Shown here: positions 15,789 through 23,752 of the stretch, piece by piece
Layout of the letters: each line of letters starts with the position of its first letter
Position numbering within the stretch: the first letter of the stretch is position 1
NCBI RefSeq assembly: GCF_005222705.1
Contig: NZ_STGF01000041.1
Location: 1-42,401, forward strand
Direction: 5' to 3'
Origin: Paenibacillus sp. SY21-1
GTDB taxonomy: Bacteria > Bacillota > Bacilli > Paenibacillales > Paenibacillaceae
DNA: 42,401 bases
Position numbers and translations under genes: made by a program
Notes under the pieces: generated by a model
Database searches by the model: none
The model's input: the letters and a program-made list of their open reading frames with translations, nothing else
What the model was told of the DNA's origin: nothing

Positions 15789-17242
15789 ACAGTCAGCTCC
15801 CTTCTCTTTACTGCCTTGCGATATCTGCGGTACGCCGCCAGCCCGATCGCCAGAACGGCCAATGCGGTCATAATGGTGGCAAAATGCTCCCGCAGCACTT
15901 GCTTGCGGTATAGAAGAAAGGCTTTGGAGTAATTGCGCTGATCCATGCTTCGCTTAAACTGCTTCATGGCTTCGTTGTACTCGCCTTGTCTGACCAGCGC
16001 TTTGCCGATGCCGGCGTAGGCGAATTCAAGATTGGCGTTGAGGCCGATCGTTTTGTTAAACCACTCATAGGCGGACTCCTCATCGCCCCGATAATAACTT
16101 CTGACCGCTTCATTCAAGGTCCGTCCGTATTCCGTCGTGCGAAACCGCGTAATTTCCCCGAGAGCTTTGTCGAGCACGATAAAATCGTCGCCAAGGCGAT
16201 CGATTGCCGTTGGCGTGTTGAACTCGCCCAGTTGATTGCCTATCCCGCCAAAAACGTACATAAAATGGCCGTCGCCGCTGTACGTAAACACTCTGCCGCG
16301 CTTGGAATCCAGCACCGAATAGATTTCGCTGTCCGTTACATCCACATCGATCAGCCTGGAGGGCCCGATATCCGAGGTGTACATCATATCGCCTTGGGGA
16401 TAAAAGTAGCCGTTCCGCCGCAAAATGTCATTGCCTTGCGCATTCAGCTTTTTGATGTTGTTCCCCCACTCGTCGCCGTTCGTGGCATAGATAAATCCTT
16501 CATCGTCAATATCCAGATTGGTGAATTCCGTCGGCGTAAACATAATCATTTGGCTGCGCTGGGCCTGTGTCGAAATCTGCTTCCAGAAATAGTCCACGGG
16601 ATCGACTCTCACCTGATTTGCCCCGATAAAAGAAGTGAATTCCCCTTCGCTGTTAAATTCCATAAAGCCGTCGAATACGCCGGTCGCCATCACGTACACG
16701 CGCTGCGCGTGGTCCATGACAACCCGAATCGGCTGAAACTGAAACGTTGCCGACAACAGCTCCGATGCCGGAGCCTCCAGTATGTTGACCAGCCTTTGTT
16801 GCCCGTCAAGATACACGATGCGCTTATGTCCGGTGTCCGCAATGACAAGCTGCTTGTCGGAGGTGACGAACAGACCTTGCGGGTTAAGGAACGTTTCCTT
16901 CTTGCCATCCAGCAGAAAGGAATCGATGATTAGCTTCATTGTGAAGTCTTCATCCAGTACGACAATTCGATTGTTGCCGGAATCCAGCACGTAAATCAGG
17001 CCATCCTTTGTCACATGCAGGTCGGAAGGGTCCTTCAACGCTCCCGCTCCCATGTCTTCTCCCCGGTAAAGATCCGTAGGCACATAGGCAGGCGGCGCAT
17101 TAACCGGCAGCCCCCAGAAGGAATAATTGTACGAGGCGCCAGTCCCTTCCGCGCCGGCCAAATCCGCTCCCGCGCCTAGGCCAAGCAGGCAGCACAGCAG
17201 AGCGAGGAGGGTTGCTTTTGCAGTTATCCTTTTTTTCAGCAT
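15785..17242 (-). CDS. Exported NHL-repeat / TPR protein with C-terminal membrane anchor
   Basis: 485 residues: a signal peptide (~1-31), then NHL-type beta-propeller repeats (~68-370, with repeated LKDPSDLHVTKDGLIYVLD, FLNPQGLFVTSDKQLVIAD and FNTPTAI-type units), TPR-like helices (~375-435), one transmembrane helix (~452-470) and a short basic cytoplasmic tail. The propeller and TPR should face outside. NHL propellers usually bind proteins or polymers; no enzyme motif is seen. The start ATG has AGGAGG eight bases upstream. It lies 13 bp behind permease pair 1 and overlaps the Yip1-family gene. An accessory scaffold of the transporter is a reasonable guess. Confidence 0.78.
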   Translation of the reverse strand: MLKKRITAKATLLALLCCLLGLGAGADLAGAEGTGASYNYSFWGLPVNAPPAYVPTDLYRGEDMGAGALKDPSDLHVTKDGLIYVLDSGNNRIVVLDEDFTMKLIIDSFLLDGKKETFLNPQGLFVTSDKQLVIADTGHKRIVYLDGQQRLVNILEAPASELLSATFQFQPIRVVMDHAQRVYVMATGVFDGFMEFNSEGEFTSFIGANQVRVDPVDYFWKQISTQAQRSQMIMFTPTEFTNLDIDDEGFIYATNGDEWGNNIKKLNAQGNDILRRNGYFYPQGDMMYTSDIGPSRLIDVDVTDSEIYSVLDSKRGRVFTYSGDGHFMYVFGGIGNQLGEFNTPTAIDRLGDDFIVLDKALGEITRFRTTEYGRTLNEAVRSYYRGDEESAYEWFNKTIGLNANLEFAYAGIGKALVRQGEYNEAMKQFKRSMDQRNYSKAFLLYRKQVLREHFATIMTALAVLAIGLAAYRRYRKAVKRRELTV

Positions 17243-17254
17243 CGCGTTTGCCTC

Positions 17255-18136
17255 CTAGTCCTTCATCCCGGAGGTCGCCATCGTCTGCATGACGCTGCTC
17301 TGGGAAATAATGAAGAGCGTGATCGGAACGATCATCAGCAGCAAGGCTACCGCCGCTCCGACGCCGGCCCGCGCGATGCCGCCTTGCGTAATCTGCCCGA
17401 GCGCATAATGCAGCGTCTTCAGATTTTCGCTATAAATAAAGCTGCCTCCGTCCGTTCCCCACAATGCCGGAAACTGCAGGATCATCAGCGTCAGCCAGGC
17501 CGGCTTGACGTTAGGCATCACGATGCTCCAGTAGATCCGAACCTCGCTCGCCCCGTCGATTTTGGCCGCCTCCAGCAGGGCATCCGGAATCTGCTCCATA
17601 AACTGCTTCATCAGAAACAGTCCCAGCGGAAAGGCAAGCGCCGGAATAATGAGGGAAGCATGGGTATTGATCCAGCCCAGCCACGACATTACCATATAGT
17701 TCGGCGTTGCCGTGACATGGGGCGAAAACATAAGGGAGAGCACAACAATCGTAAACAGCGCTTTCGATCCCATAAAGCGGTATTTGGCCAGCGGGAACGC
17801 CGCCGCCGAAGCCAGCAAAATATGGCCTACCGTGCCCACAATGGTAATGAGCAGCGTGTTGGCGATATAACGCGATAGGGGCACCCATGAATTTCCCATC
17901 AATGCGAGAAGGTCAAAAAAATTGTCCATCGTGGGATTGTTCACAAAAAAGCGCGGCGGGAAAATAAACAGCTCATCCAGCGGCTTGAACGCATTGTTCA
18001 CGGCATAGATCAGCGGCAGCGCCATAAACGCGCCGAAGCCGGCCAGCACCACAAAAAGCAAAAAGCTGACGGTAAAGGATCGATTGAGCTTTTTAGGCGC
18101 CCGCAGCGACGCCATTCTTTTGATGACCAACGTCAC
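17255..18136 (-). CDS. Sugar ABC transporter permease, MalG type (pair 1)
   Basis: 293-residue CUT1 permease with six membrane segments and the EAA loop LEAAKIDGASEVRIYW followed by IVMPN. The start is a GTG that overlaps the stop of the MalF-type gene (GTGA), giving tight coupling. It is placed after two binding-protein genes and before the NHL/TPR gene. It forms the membrane channel with the MalF partner; the energising ATPase is not encoded nearby. Confidence 0.88.
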   Translation of the reverse strand: MTLVIKRMASLRAPKKLNRSFTVSFLLFVVLAGFGAFMALPLIYAVNNAFKPLDELFIFPPRFFVNNPTMDNFFDLLALMGNSWVPLSRYIANTLLITIVGTVGHILLASAAAFPLAKYRFMGSKALFTIVVLSLMFSPHVTATPNYMVMSWLGWINTHASLIIPALAFPLGLFLMKQFMEQIPDALLEAAKIDGASEVRIYWSIVMPNVKPAWLTLMILQFPALWGTDGGSFIYSENLKTLHYALGQITQGGIARAGVGAAVALLLMIVPITLFIISQSSVMQTMATSGMKD

Positions 18137-19089
18137 TCACCTATCTTTCTGAGCATTTTTTGAACAAGGATGTTGGTCCCGAGCATTAAAGCAAACAAGA
18201 ATGTGGCAATGGACGACGCATACCCCATCTCGAATCGAATCGTGCCAAAATCCATCAAATGAGTCACGATCGTATGCGCGGCATAGTTGACGCTCGGGAA
18301 GCCGGCCAGCGCTATGGAAATGTCCGCCACCGCAAAGGAAGCGGTAATCTGCATGACCGCGCCAAACATCAGCTGGGGCCGCATCGATGGAAGCGTAATA
18401 AACCATAACTCCTGCCAGCGATTGCGAATGCCGTCCACCGCTCCGGCTTCAATCAGCGTTTTGTCAATCGTTTGCAGGCCGGCGATAAAGGCCAGAAAGC
18501 TTGTGCCAAGACTTAGCCACAGCTGGACGATCATCACGATAGCTAGAATATATTTCTCGTCCAGCAGCCATTGAATCGGCTCCAGAATAAATCCGGCCCG
18601 CATCAGAAATCCGTTCAAATACCCGTAGCTGTCTCCCGAAAACACGATGAGCCAGATAAAAAACACGTTGCCCGAAATGGACGGCGCGTAAAAGATCAGC
18701 GTCATGACCGCTCGCACTCTAGGCGAAAGCTCGTTGATGATCCACGCAAACACAAAGCAGGCGATATAGCTGACCGGCCCCGTAATGACGGCGAACAGAA
18801 GCGTGTTTTTCAGCGCGATCATAAAGATGTCGTCGTTCAAAAACAATCTGGAATAGTTTTGCCATCCGACAAAACGGGGAAATTCCAGCATGTTGAAATA
18901 AAAGAAGCTCAGCAGTAAAGAAAACACGACGGGCAGCACGGTAAACAGGAAAAAAATCGTCATGTAAGGCGCCATTAGCAGATACAATGTTTTGTTTCGT
19001 TTGAGCTCGCTCGCGACATAAGCCAAACCGGCTTTTTTCTTCGGAGTCATGGAGCCCTTAACGGTTGATACGGTTGTTTCGCCTTGCAT
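18133..19089 (-). CDS. Sugar ABC transporter permease, MalF type (pair 1)
   Basis: 318-residue MalF/UgpA-type permease with an N-terminal cytoplasmic stretch, six membrane helices and the EAA loop IEAGAVDGIRNRWQ followed by ITLPSM. The EAA loop is a little divergent (EAG in place of EAA). The ATG at 19089 follows GGTGGAG by four bases, 17 bp after the fused binding-protein gene. Its likely substrate is delivered by one of the two upstream binding proteins. Confidence 0.88.
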   Translation of the reverse strand: MQGETTVSTVKGSMTPKKKAGLAYVASELKRNKTLYLLMAPYMTIFFLFTVLPVVFSLLLSFFYFNMLEFPRFVGWQNYSRLFLNDDIFMIALKNTLLFAVITGPVSYIACFVFAWIINELSPRVRAVMTLIFYAPSISGNVFFIWLIVFSGDSYGYLNGFLMRAGFILEPIQWLLDEKYILAIVMIVQLWLSLGTSFLAFIAGLQTIDKTLIEAGAVDGIRNRWQELWFITLPSMRPQLMFGAVMQITASFAVADISIALAGFPSVNYAAHTIVTHLMDFGTIRFEMGYASSIATFLFALMLGTNILVQKMLRKIGE

Positions 19090-19106
19090 CGGTCTCCACC
19101 CCCTGG

Positions 19107-22004
19107 CTAATAAGGCAACCCGAACTCTTTGCGCTTGATTTCGATTTCGTCGTCAATATAGAGAATGTAGTCCGACAAAGCCTCCCGCGGATTTTCAGCG
19201 GCATTGACCACCTTGCGGAACGCATTATCCAGATGCCGGCCCGTGAAATAGCCGCCCGGGACTTGCGGAATGCCTCTGACCCATTGCCATTGGCTTTCCA
19301 AATTGTTGTAGTCCTTAACCGGCCATGGCAGCTCCTGAAGCGCCTGAATATTGGCCGTCGGGTATCTGGCCGCTTCGCCCATCAGCCCTTCCATCTCGCG
19401 GCCGTAAGCGATTTGCGTATCCTTCTCCGTCCACCATTTCATAAATTGCCAGGCGGCGTCCTTGCGCGTAGAGTTCTCCAGCATCATGACGGCCGTCGTA
19501 TGGCTTGCCACCTGATGGTTGACCGTGCCGTCTGCCTGAGGACTCCCCGGAACAATGGTAAAGTCCCATAGCCCCTTTATTTCCGGCGCCATAACCGTCA
19601 GCATGTTATACGTGGTGTAGTCGGCGATGCCGATCGGCATTTCGCCCGTGCGGAAACGGTTGGGGAAATCCGCCTGCAAGGGGAACTTGTAGCTGGTATA
19701 AAACTGCGTCCATCGTTTGAACGCCTGCATGGAGGTTTCGGAATCCAGATCGCTCTTCTTGTCGTTGTCCCGGTAGAAGCCTCCCCCCGTCTGATACAGC
19801 AGCATGGAAAAGGTTGCGTTGGGCACAAGGCTCGCATTGGCAGCCTCCAGCGGCAAATAAAATTCCATATTGTGCTTCTGCAGCACCGAAATCATGTTGT
19901 AAATCTCCTGCCACGTTTTGGGCGGGGTCAGCTCCAGCTCCTCCAGAATATCCTTGCGATAGAACAGCATCGGGAAGGTTTGCTGCTCCGGCAGCGCATA
20001 AATGCCGCCGTCGTACAGGTAAGGCTCCAGGCCGCTATCGCGGAATCGAGTCGCGATTTCGTCGAAGTCGCCAAATTGCTTCAGATCGGCTGCCGCGCTG
20101 CGCATGGCGTAGTTGACGGGAACGTCCTCGCCAATCTGCATGGCCACGTCAGGCCCTTCGTTTGCCAGCGTCGCGGGCAGCAAAATATTAGGCGGCACTA
20201 GCCGGAGCTGTACGGATATTTGGCTTTCCGGGGTAAAGGTATCATCGATCAGCCCTTTCAGCACCTGGGCTTGGTCACGGCCCGTTGTGATCCAGACGGT
20301 GATGCTTTCCCCCGCTTCGCTCGTATTGCCGATACTGTCGTAATCCTCCGTATAGGAGGCCACATAAGCGCCGAGCTCGTGCTTCACCACTTCCAGCCCG
20401 CTGGCGTCCGCGCGGGGCAGCTTGGCTCCCGGCGAGGAAACGACCAGATAATCCAATGAGATCGGCTGCTCCCGCACGGTCAAAATCCAGGTGCCAAGGC
20501 CGCCTACGTTGATTTTGTAGGTATCCAGCCGTTTGGGGGCGGTTTCAGGATATTGGACAAGATCCCTGAGCTGTCTGACCATCGCATGCAGCACGGCCAC
20601 CTTGTCGCTTCTTTCGCCCGTTGCCTGCTCCAAATAGTCCGCTACGCTCTCAATCGTGTCCGCTTGCTCCTGAAAAACCTTCACCATGTCAGGAATACGT
20701 TTTTCAAGCTGGTAATCGCGGTAAGGGTCCGGCGTATTGGAGGTTATCATTAAAATTTTGCGGTACATTTCGTTTAATTGCAGCACGCTTGATTCAATCG
20801 TTCGAAGCAGCGGCGCCATATCGCCCAGCGATACCATCATGCGAATGGTGTGCTTGCCTTTGGTCAGATGAAACAGGTACGGGTCCTCGCCCTCGCCCCC
20901 GAGCACGTCCATCTGCCAGTCCCTTGTGTAATTGAACGTAATCCGTTTCATTTCCTGAAATGGATAATGTCCGTCAATCATCAGACTTCTTGTCGCGTAA
21001 ATGCCCCGGAGCTGATTTTGCTTCTGCTTCAGCCCGATTTGGTACAGGCCGTCCTCTGGCACCTCGAACTCCCATTCCACCCATTGCCCGGGCAGCTTCC
21101 AATTCAAGCCTCCGATGGTGTTGATCCGGATTTTGGAAACATCATACGGCGTTACCGTCGGACTGGACCTGTCGGAAACCGGATAAAGGGTCGGGGAGGA
21201 TTTGCGCTGCGCATCCTCCGCCTGAATGAGTATATATTGATCCTCTGCAGGCTTGATTCCGTTCGCCATATATTGCTGCTCCAGCTCTTCATAGCCTTTT
21301 AACCGAGCTTCCTGATACAGTTCGATATAGTCGATGGCCATCGGCTCCCTCAAGGAGGTCAAGGCCAGCGTATGCTCTCCCTTTTCCAGATAAAAGGAAT
21401 AAGGCTCCTCGTAATAACCATAGCGATCATGAAAAGTCCCCATCTGCCATGCCGGCTTCTCGACTTGGCGCGGCCGCAGGTCGTTGCCCCTGTCATCCTT
21501 GCGTATTTCTTCGTACCGATTGCCCCATACCCGGTCAAACAACAAAATATCCGCGCCCTTAAAAGGAACTTCTCCGTTGATTTCGAATTGCCGTTCAATG
21601 GCCGAGCTTTTCCCTTCAAGCGGGTAATAATGTACACGGATGTTGTACAGGCCAGGCTGCTCCACCTGCACCTTCCATTCAATGCTCCCCGCTTCAGGCG
21701 TCAGGACCGCTTCTCCGTCCAGCCCTTCCAGCCCCCGCTCCACATGGAAGCCTTCCCCGGACGTCCGCTCAAAGTGCTCGCCCTCCATACGAATCGTGCC
21801 TGCGGGACGCTCCCCGTTCCCGTATTTCTCCAAATACTCGTCATAGCTGCCGCTGCCATTGCTCCGGGTTACAGCGTCAAAATCCGACAACGCGCGGACA
21901 TGCGTATATTCGGCTTTCCCCGAAGGCCAAAATGTCCAGACGGACGTCAAGATGACGGCACAAACCAGCAGGACAAGCATAAACTTTCTCTTTCTGATGG
22001 CCAC
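19107..22004 (-). CDS. Membrane-anchored solute-binding protein fused to carbohydrate-binding-like modules
   Basis: 965 residues, about twice the size of an ordinary sugar-binding protein. Residues 9-26 form a hydrophobic anchor without a lipobox Cys. Residues ~68-230 and ~255-405 are two beta-sandwich modules of the CBM35/CBM6 type, each beginning with an acidic strand (RMEGEHFE; LIQAEDAQ) and ending in a KGEHTLAL / KGKHTIRM strand. A helical linker (~405-490) and a small beta region lead to a family-1 extracellular binding protein (~565-935) with the TPPKTWQEI hinge motif. The GTG start lies nine bases after GGGAGG. Presumably the modules hold polymeric or long-chain glycan while the binding domain feeds permease pair 1. 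Module family is an inference from pattern. Confidence 0.8.
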   Translation of the reverse strand: MAIRKRKFMLVLLVCAVILTSVWTFWPSGKAEYTHVRALSDFDAVTRSNGSGSYDEYLEKYGNGERPAGTIRMEGEHFERTSGEGFHVERGLEGLDGEAVLTPEAGSIEWKVQVEQPGLYNIRVHYYPLEGKSSAIERQFEINGEVPFKGADILLFDRVWGNRYEEIRKDDRGNDLRPRQVEKPAWQMGTFHDRYGYYEEPYSFYLEKGEHTLALTSLREPMAIDYIELYQEARLKGYEELEQQYMANGIKPAEDQYILIQAEDAQRKSSPTLYPVSDRSSPTVTPYDVSKIRINTIGGLNWKLPGQWVEWEFEVPEDGLYQIGLKQKQNQLRGIYATRSLMIDGHYPFQEMKRITFNYTRDWQMDVLGGEGEDPYLFHLTKGKHTIRMMVSLGDMAPLLRTIESSVLQLNEMYRKILMITSNTPDPYRDYQLEKRIPDMVKVFQEQADTIESVADYLEQATGERSDKVAVLHAMVRQLRDLVQYPETAPKRLDTYKINVGGLGTWILTVREQPISLDYLVVSSPGAKLPRADASGLEVVKHELGAYVASYTEDYDSIGNTSEAGESITVWITTGRDQAQVLKGLIDDTFTPESQISVQLRLVPPNILLPATLANEGPDVAMQIGEDVPVNYAMRSAAADLKQFGDFDEIATRFRDSGLEPYLYDGGIYALPEQQTFPMLFYRKDILEELELTPPKTWQEIYNMISVLQKHNMEFYLPLEAANASLVPNATFSMLLYQTGGGFYRDNDKKSDLDSETSMQAFKRWTQFYTSYKFPLQADFPNRFRTGEMPIGIADYTTYNMLTVMAPEIKGLWDFTIVPGSPQADGTVNHQVASHTTAVMMLENSTRKDAAWQFMKWWTEKDTQIAYGREMEGLMGEAARYPTANIQALQELPWPVKDYNNLESQWQWVRGIPQVPGGYFTGRHLDNAFRKVVNAAENPREALSDYILYIDDEIEIKRKEFGLPY

Positions 22005-22045
22005 CTGGCTTTCCCTCCCGCATCGCGAAGTTACGATAATTTAAG

Positions 22046-22079
22046 GCAGTCCCCAATTAGAGGTCCAACCGGGGACTGC
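22046..22079 (-). terminator. Intercistronic hairpin after the first binding-protein gene
   Basis: On the minus-strand RNA a 13-bp stem forms (GCAGUCCCCGGUU with its partner, two G-U pairs) with an 8-base loop; on the plus strand only nine pairs form. No U-run follows. Such hairpins after a binding-protein gene commonly make that gene's mRNA more abundant than the permease mRNA. Confidence 0.6.
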
Positions 22080-22091
22080 GGGACCATTCGC

Positions 22092-23468
22092 TTATTGACC
22101 GTATACTTCGTCGATTGCGGCCTGGAACGCTGTTTTGTAGGTCTCGATGACGGTGGATACCGAGGTGCCGTTTACAAGCTCGCCGTTAAAGGCCCAATAA
22201 TCCAGACTCGGGAAAGTACCATGGTCCAGCACGATCAAGTGGTCTGCGACCGCGCGCGCGTTGGCGATATCGTCCTCATTGGAGAACGCCGTCTCCAGGC
22301 TGGCCTGGTTCGGGTAATCGTAGACCGAATCAATATCGTTGATTTTCTCCCAAATGTACATCAGCTGCTCGGGGTTGCTCACCGATTTCGGAATCGCAAG
22401 CGCCTGGAAATCGGCTTCTACGGAATGATAGGTCGTTGCGTTAGGGCCTTTCGGAAACGGCACAAAGCCAATATCGTAATCCGGCATATCCGTTTGCATG
22501 CCGCTAATTTCGTAGTTGGCTCCCGCATACATCAGCGTGTTGCCTTGACGGAAAAACTGGGAAGGCTCCGTCCAGTCGCCGCCCTCGGTCGGCCGTGCCA
22601 CCTGCTCTGTCGCCAGTCGGGATACAAAATTCAGCGATTCTACCGTTGCCGGGTCCTCCAGGTTCTGCTTGTCGCCCTTGGTCAGCGACGTATTGTTCGA
22701 GAATAAAGCTTGGTTGAGCAAGCCCGGATTAGCCAAGCCCCACGTATCCAGCTTTCCGTCGTTGTTCGTATCCTTGTTGGCTTCCTTCGCCACCTGGATG
22801 AAGGTATCCCAGTTCCAGTTGTCCTCGCTGACATATTCCTGCAGCGGCTTGAGGCCAAGCTGATTCATCAGCGTCCGGTTGTAGAAAATGCCCATAATCA
22901 GATTGCCGCGGTTTTCGGAAAAACCGTAGCCTTTCCCCTCATATTGGAAATAGGCGGTCGTATCCTGGGAAAAAGCGCGCGAGTTTTTCGTATACTCATC
23001 GATCGGCCAGAGCAAATCCTGCTTCACCAGCGTCGGAACGGTGTAGTTTTTGCCCAGACGCACAATATCGCCGACAGGCTCGCCGGCAAGCAGCGACGCC
23101 GTCACCTTATCGCGATATTCCCCGAAATCGATCGCGACGTATTCCACTTTGAAATTGTGCTTCTCCATCAGAGCTTCGAGATTTTGCTTCTTCTGAATAT
23201 CGTCCGGGTTGTCTTCGCCAATCGTCATGTCCCACCAGGATACGATTTTGATCGTTTTGCCTCCCAGATCAAAATCCATCTCCGCTGTGCCTTCGACATC
23301 ATCCGTTTCCTCCGGAACACTCGTTGACGTTGCTTGGCCTCCGTTTCCGGCATTGTTGCTTCCGCCGTTGCCGGCATTACCTGAATTGTTGCTTGGAGCG
23401 TTGCCGCTGCAGGCTGCCAGCACAAGCGCCAGCGCGAACAGCAGCACCATCATTTTGCGAATACGCAT
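22092..23468 (-). CDS. Extracellular sugar-binding lipoprotein (ABC importer)
   Basis: 458-residue family-1 solute-binding protein. Signal peptide with lipobox VLAAC (Cys20) followed by a Ser/Asn/Gly-rich linker (~21-52), then the two-lobed binding domain. A DTNNDGKLDTWG segment near residue 240 is typical of oligosaccharide-binding proteins of this group. The ATG at 23468 has GAGGGGG seven bases upstream; a GTG further out is not needed. First gene of the importer operon, under a promoter with a cre-like box on its -10 and a two-site operator. Likely ligand: xylo- or aldouronic oligosaccharides, from neighbours. Confidence 0.9.
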   Translation of the reverse strand: MRIRKMMVLLFALALVLAACSGNAPSNNSGNAGNGGSNNAGNGGQATSTSVPEETDDVEGTAEMDFDLGGKTIKIVSWWDMTIGEDNPDDIQKKQNLEALMEKHNFKVEYVAIDFGEYRDKVTASLLAGEPVGDIVRLGKNYTVPTLVKQDLLWPIDEYTKNSRAFSQDTTAYFQYEGKGYGFSENRGNLIMGIFYNRTLMNQLGLKPLQEYVSEDNWNWDTFIQVAKEANKDTNNDGKLDTWGLANPGLLNQALFSNNTSLTKGDKQNLEDPATVESLNFVSRLATEQVARPTEGGDWTEPSQFFRQGNTLMYAGANYEISGMQTDMPDYDIGFVPFPKGPNATTYHSVEADFQALAIPKSVSNPEQLMYIWEKINDIDSVYDYPNQASLETAFSNEDDIANARAVADHLIVLDHGTFPSLDYWAFNGELVNGTSVSTVIETYKTAFQAAIDEVYGQ

Positions 23469-23504
23469 ATTAATTCCCCCTCGGCTATTGATTGACACAT
23501 GAAA

Positions 23505-23561
23505 AGTGTAGCGCTTACATTTTACGGCAACAACCTGCCGGAAAAGTGATCGAAACCCGTC
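23505..23561 (-). promoter_or_regulatory. Importer-operon promoter with two-site operator
   Basis: Minus-strand promoter TTGTTG (23533-23528), 17-bp spacer, TACACT (23510-23505). GGCAGGT (23539-23533) overlaps the -35 and starts 29 bp before the -10; a second copy, GACGGGT (23561-23555), lies 22 bp further upstream in the same orientation. Two direct repeats at two-turn spacing next to the -35 are what an AraC-family activator would use. Confidence 0.65.
23507..23519 (-). promoter_or_regulatory. cre-like box on the importer -10
   Basis: TGTAAGCGCTACA on the minus strand is a near-palindromic match to the CcpA-binding cre consensus (ideal TGTAAGCGCTTACA, one base short). It overlaps the -10 and spacer of the importer promoter, a position where CcpA would block transcription. 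Confidence 0.5.
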
Positions 23562-23622
23562 TGATTATAGGTTTTTACGATCTCTTTTCGGAAAAAGTAC
23601 GCGCGTTCATTCAAGAGGTAAA

Positions 23623-23638
23623 GGATTGGTGACAATCC
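23623..23638. repeat. Small dyad GGATTG-N4-CAATCC in the divergent region
   Basis: A perfect 6-bp inverted repeat with four bases between, just upstream of the AraC-type gene's -35. Possible operator for autoregulation; no other support. Confidence 0.35.
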
Positions 23639-23651
23639 AAACAAAAGCACA

Positions 23652-23680
23652 TTGAGAACCCGTTTCTCCTTTTCCATAAT
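23652..23680 (+). promoter_or_regulatory. Promoter of the AraC-type regulator
   Basis: TTGAGA (23652-23657), 17-bp spacer, CATAAT (23675-23680). Both hexamers are close to sigma-A consensus and lie ~75 bp before the TTG start. Confidence 0.6.
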
Positions 23681-23693
23681 GTAAGCGTATCCT
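23680..23693 (+). promoter_or_regulatory. cre box at the regulator's transcription start
   Basis: TGTAAGCGTATCCT matches the extended cre consensus (TGWAARCGYTWNCW) at 13 of 14 positions. It begins on the last base of the -10 and covers the expected transcription start, which would make the regulator itself glucose-repressed. Confidence 0.6.
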
Positions 23694-23752
23694 TTTTTTT
23701 CGATGATTAACTGCGGCGAAACAAATTAAAAATGGGGAAGGGGAGGAGTAAG

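Noticed and set aside
21372..22706. A 444-codon plus-strand frame over the binding-protein genes
   Set aside because: It crosses two clear minus-strand genes and their intercistronic hairpin and has no recognisable protein features.
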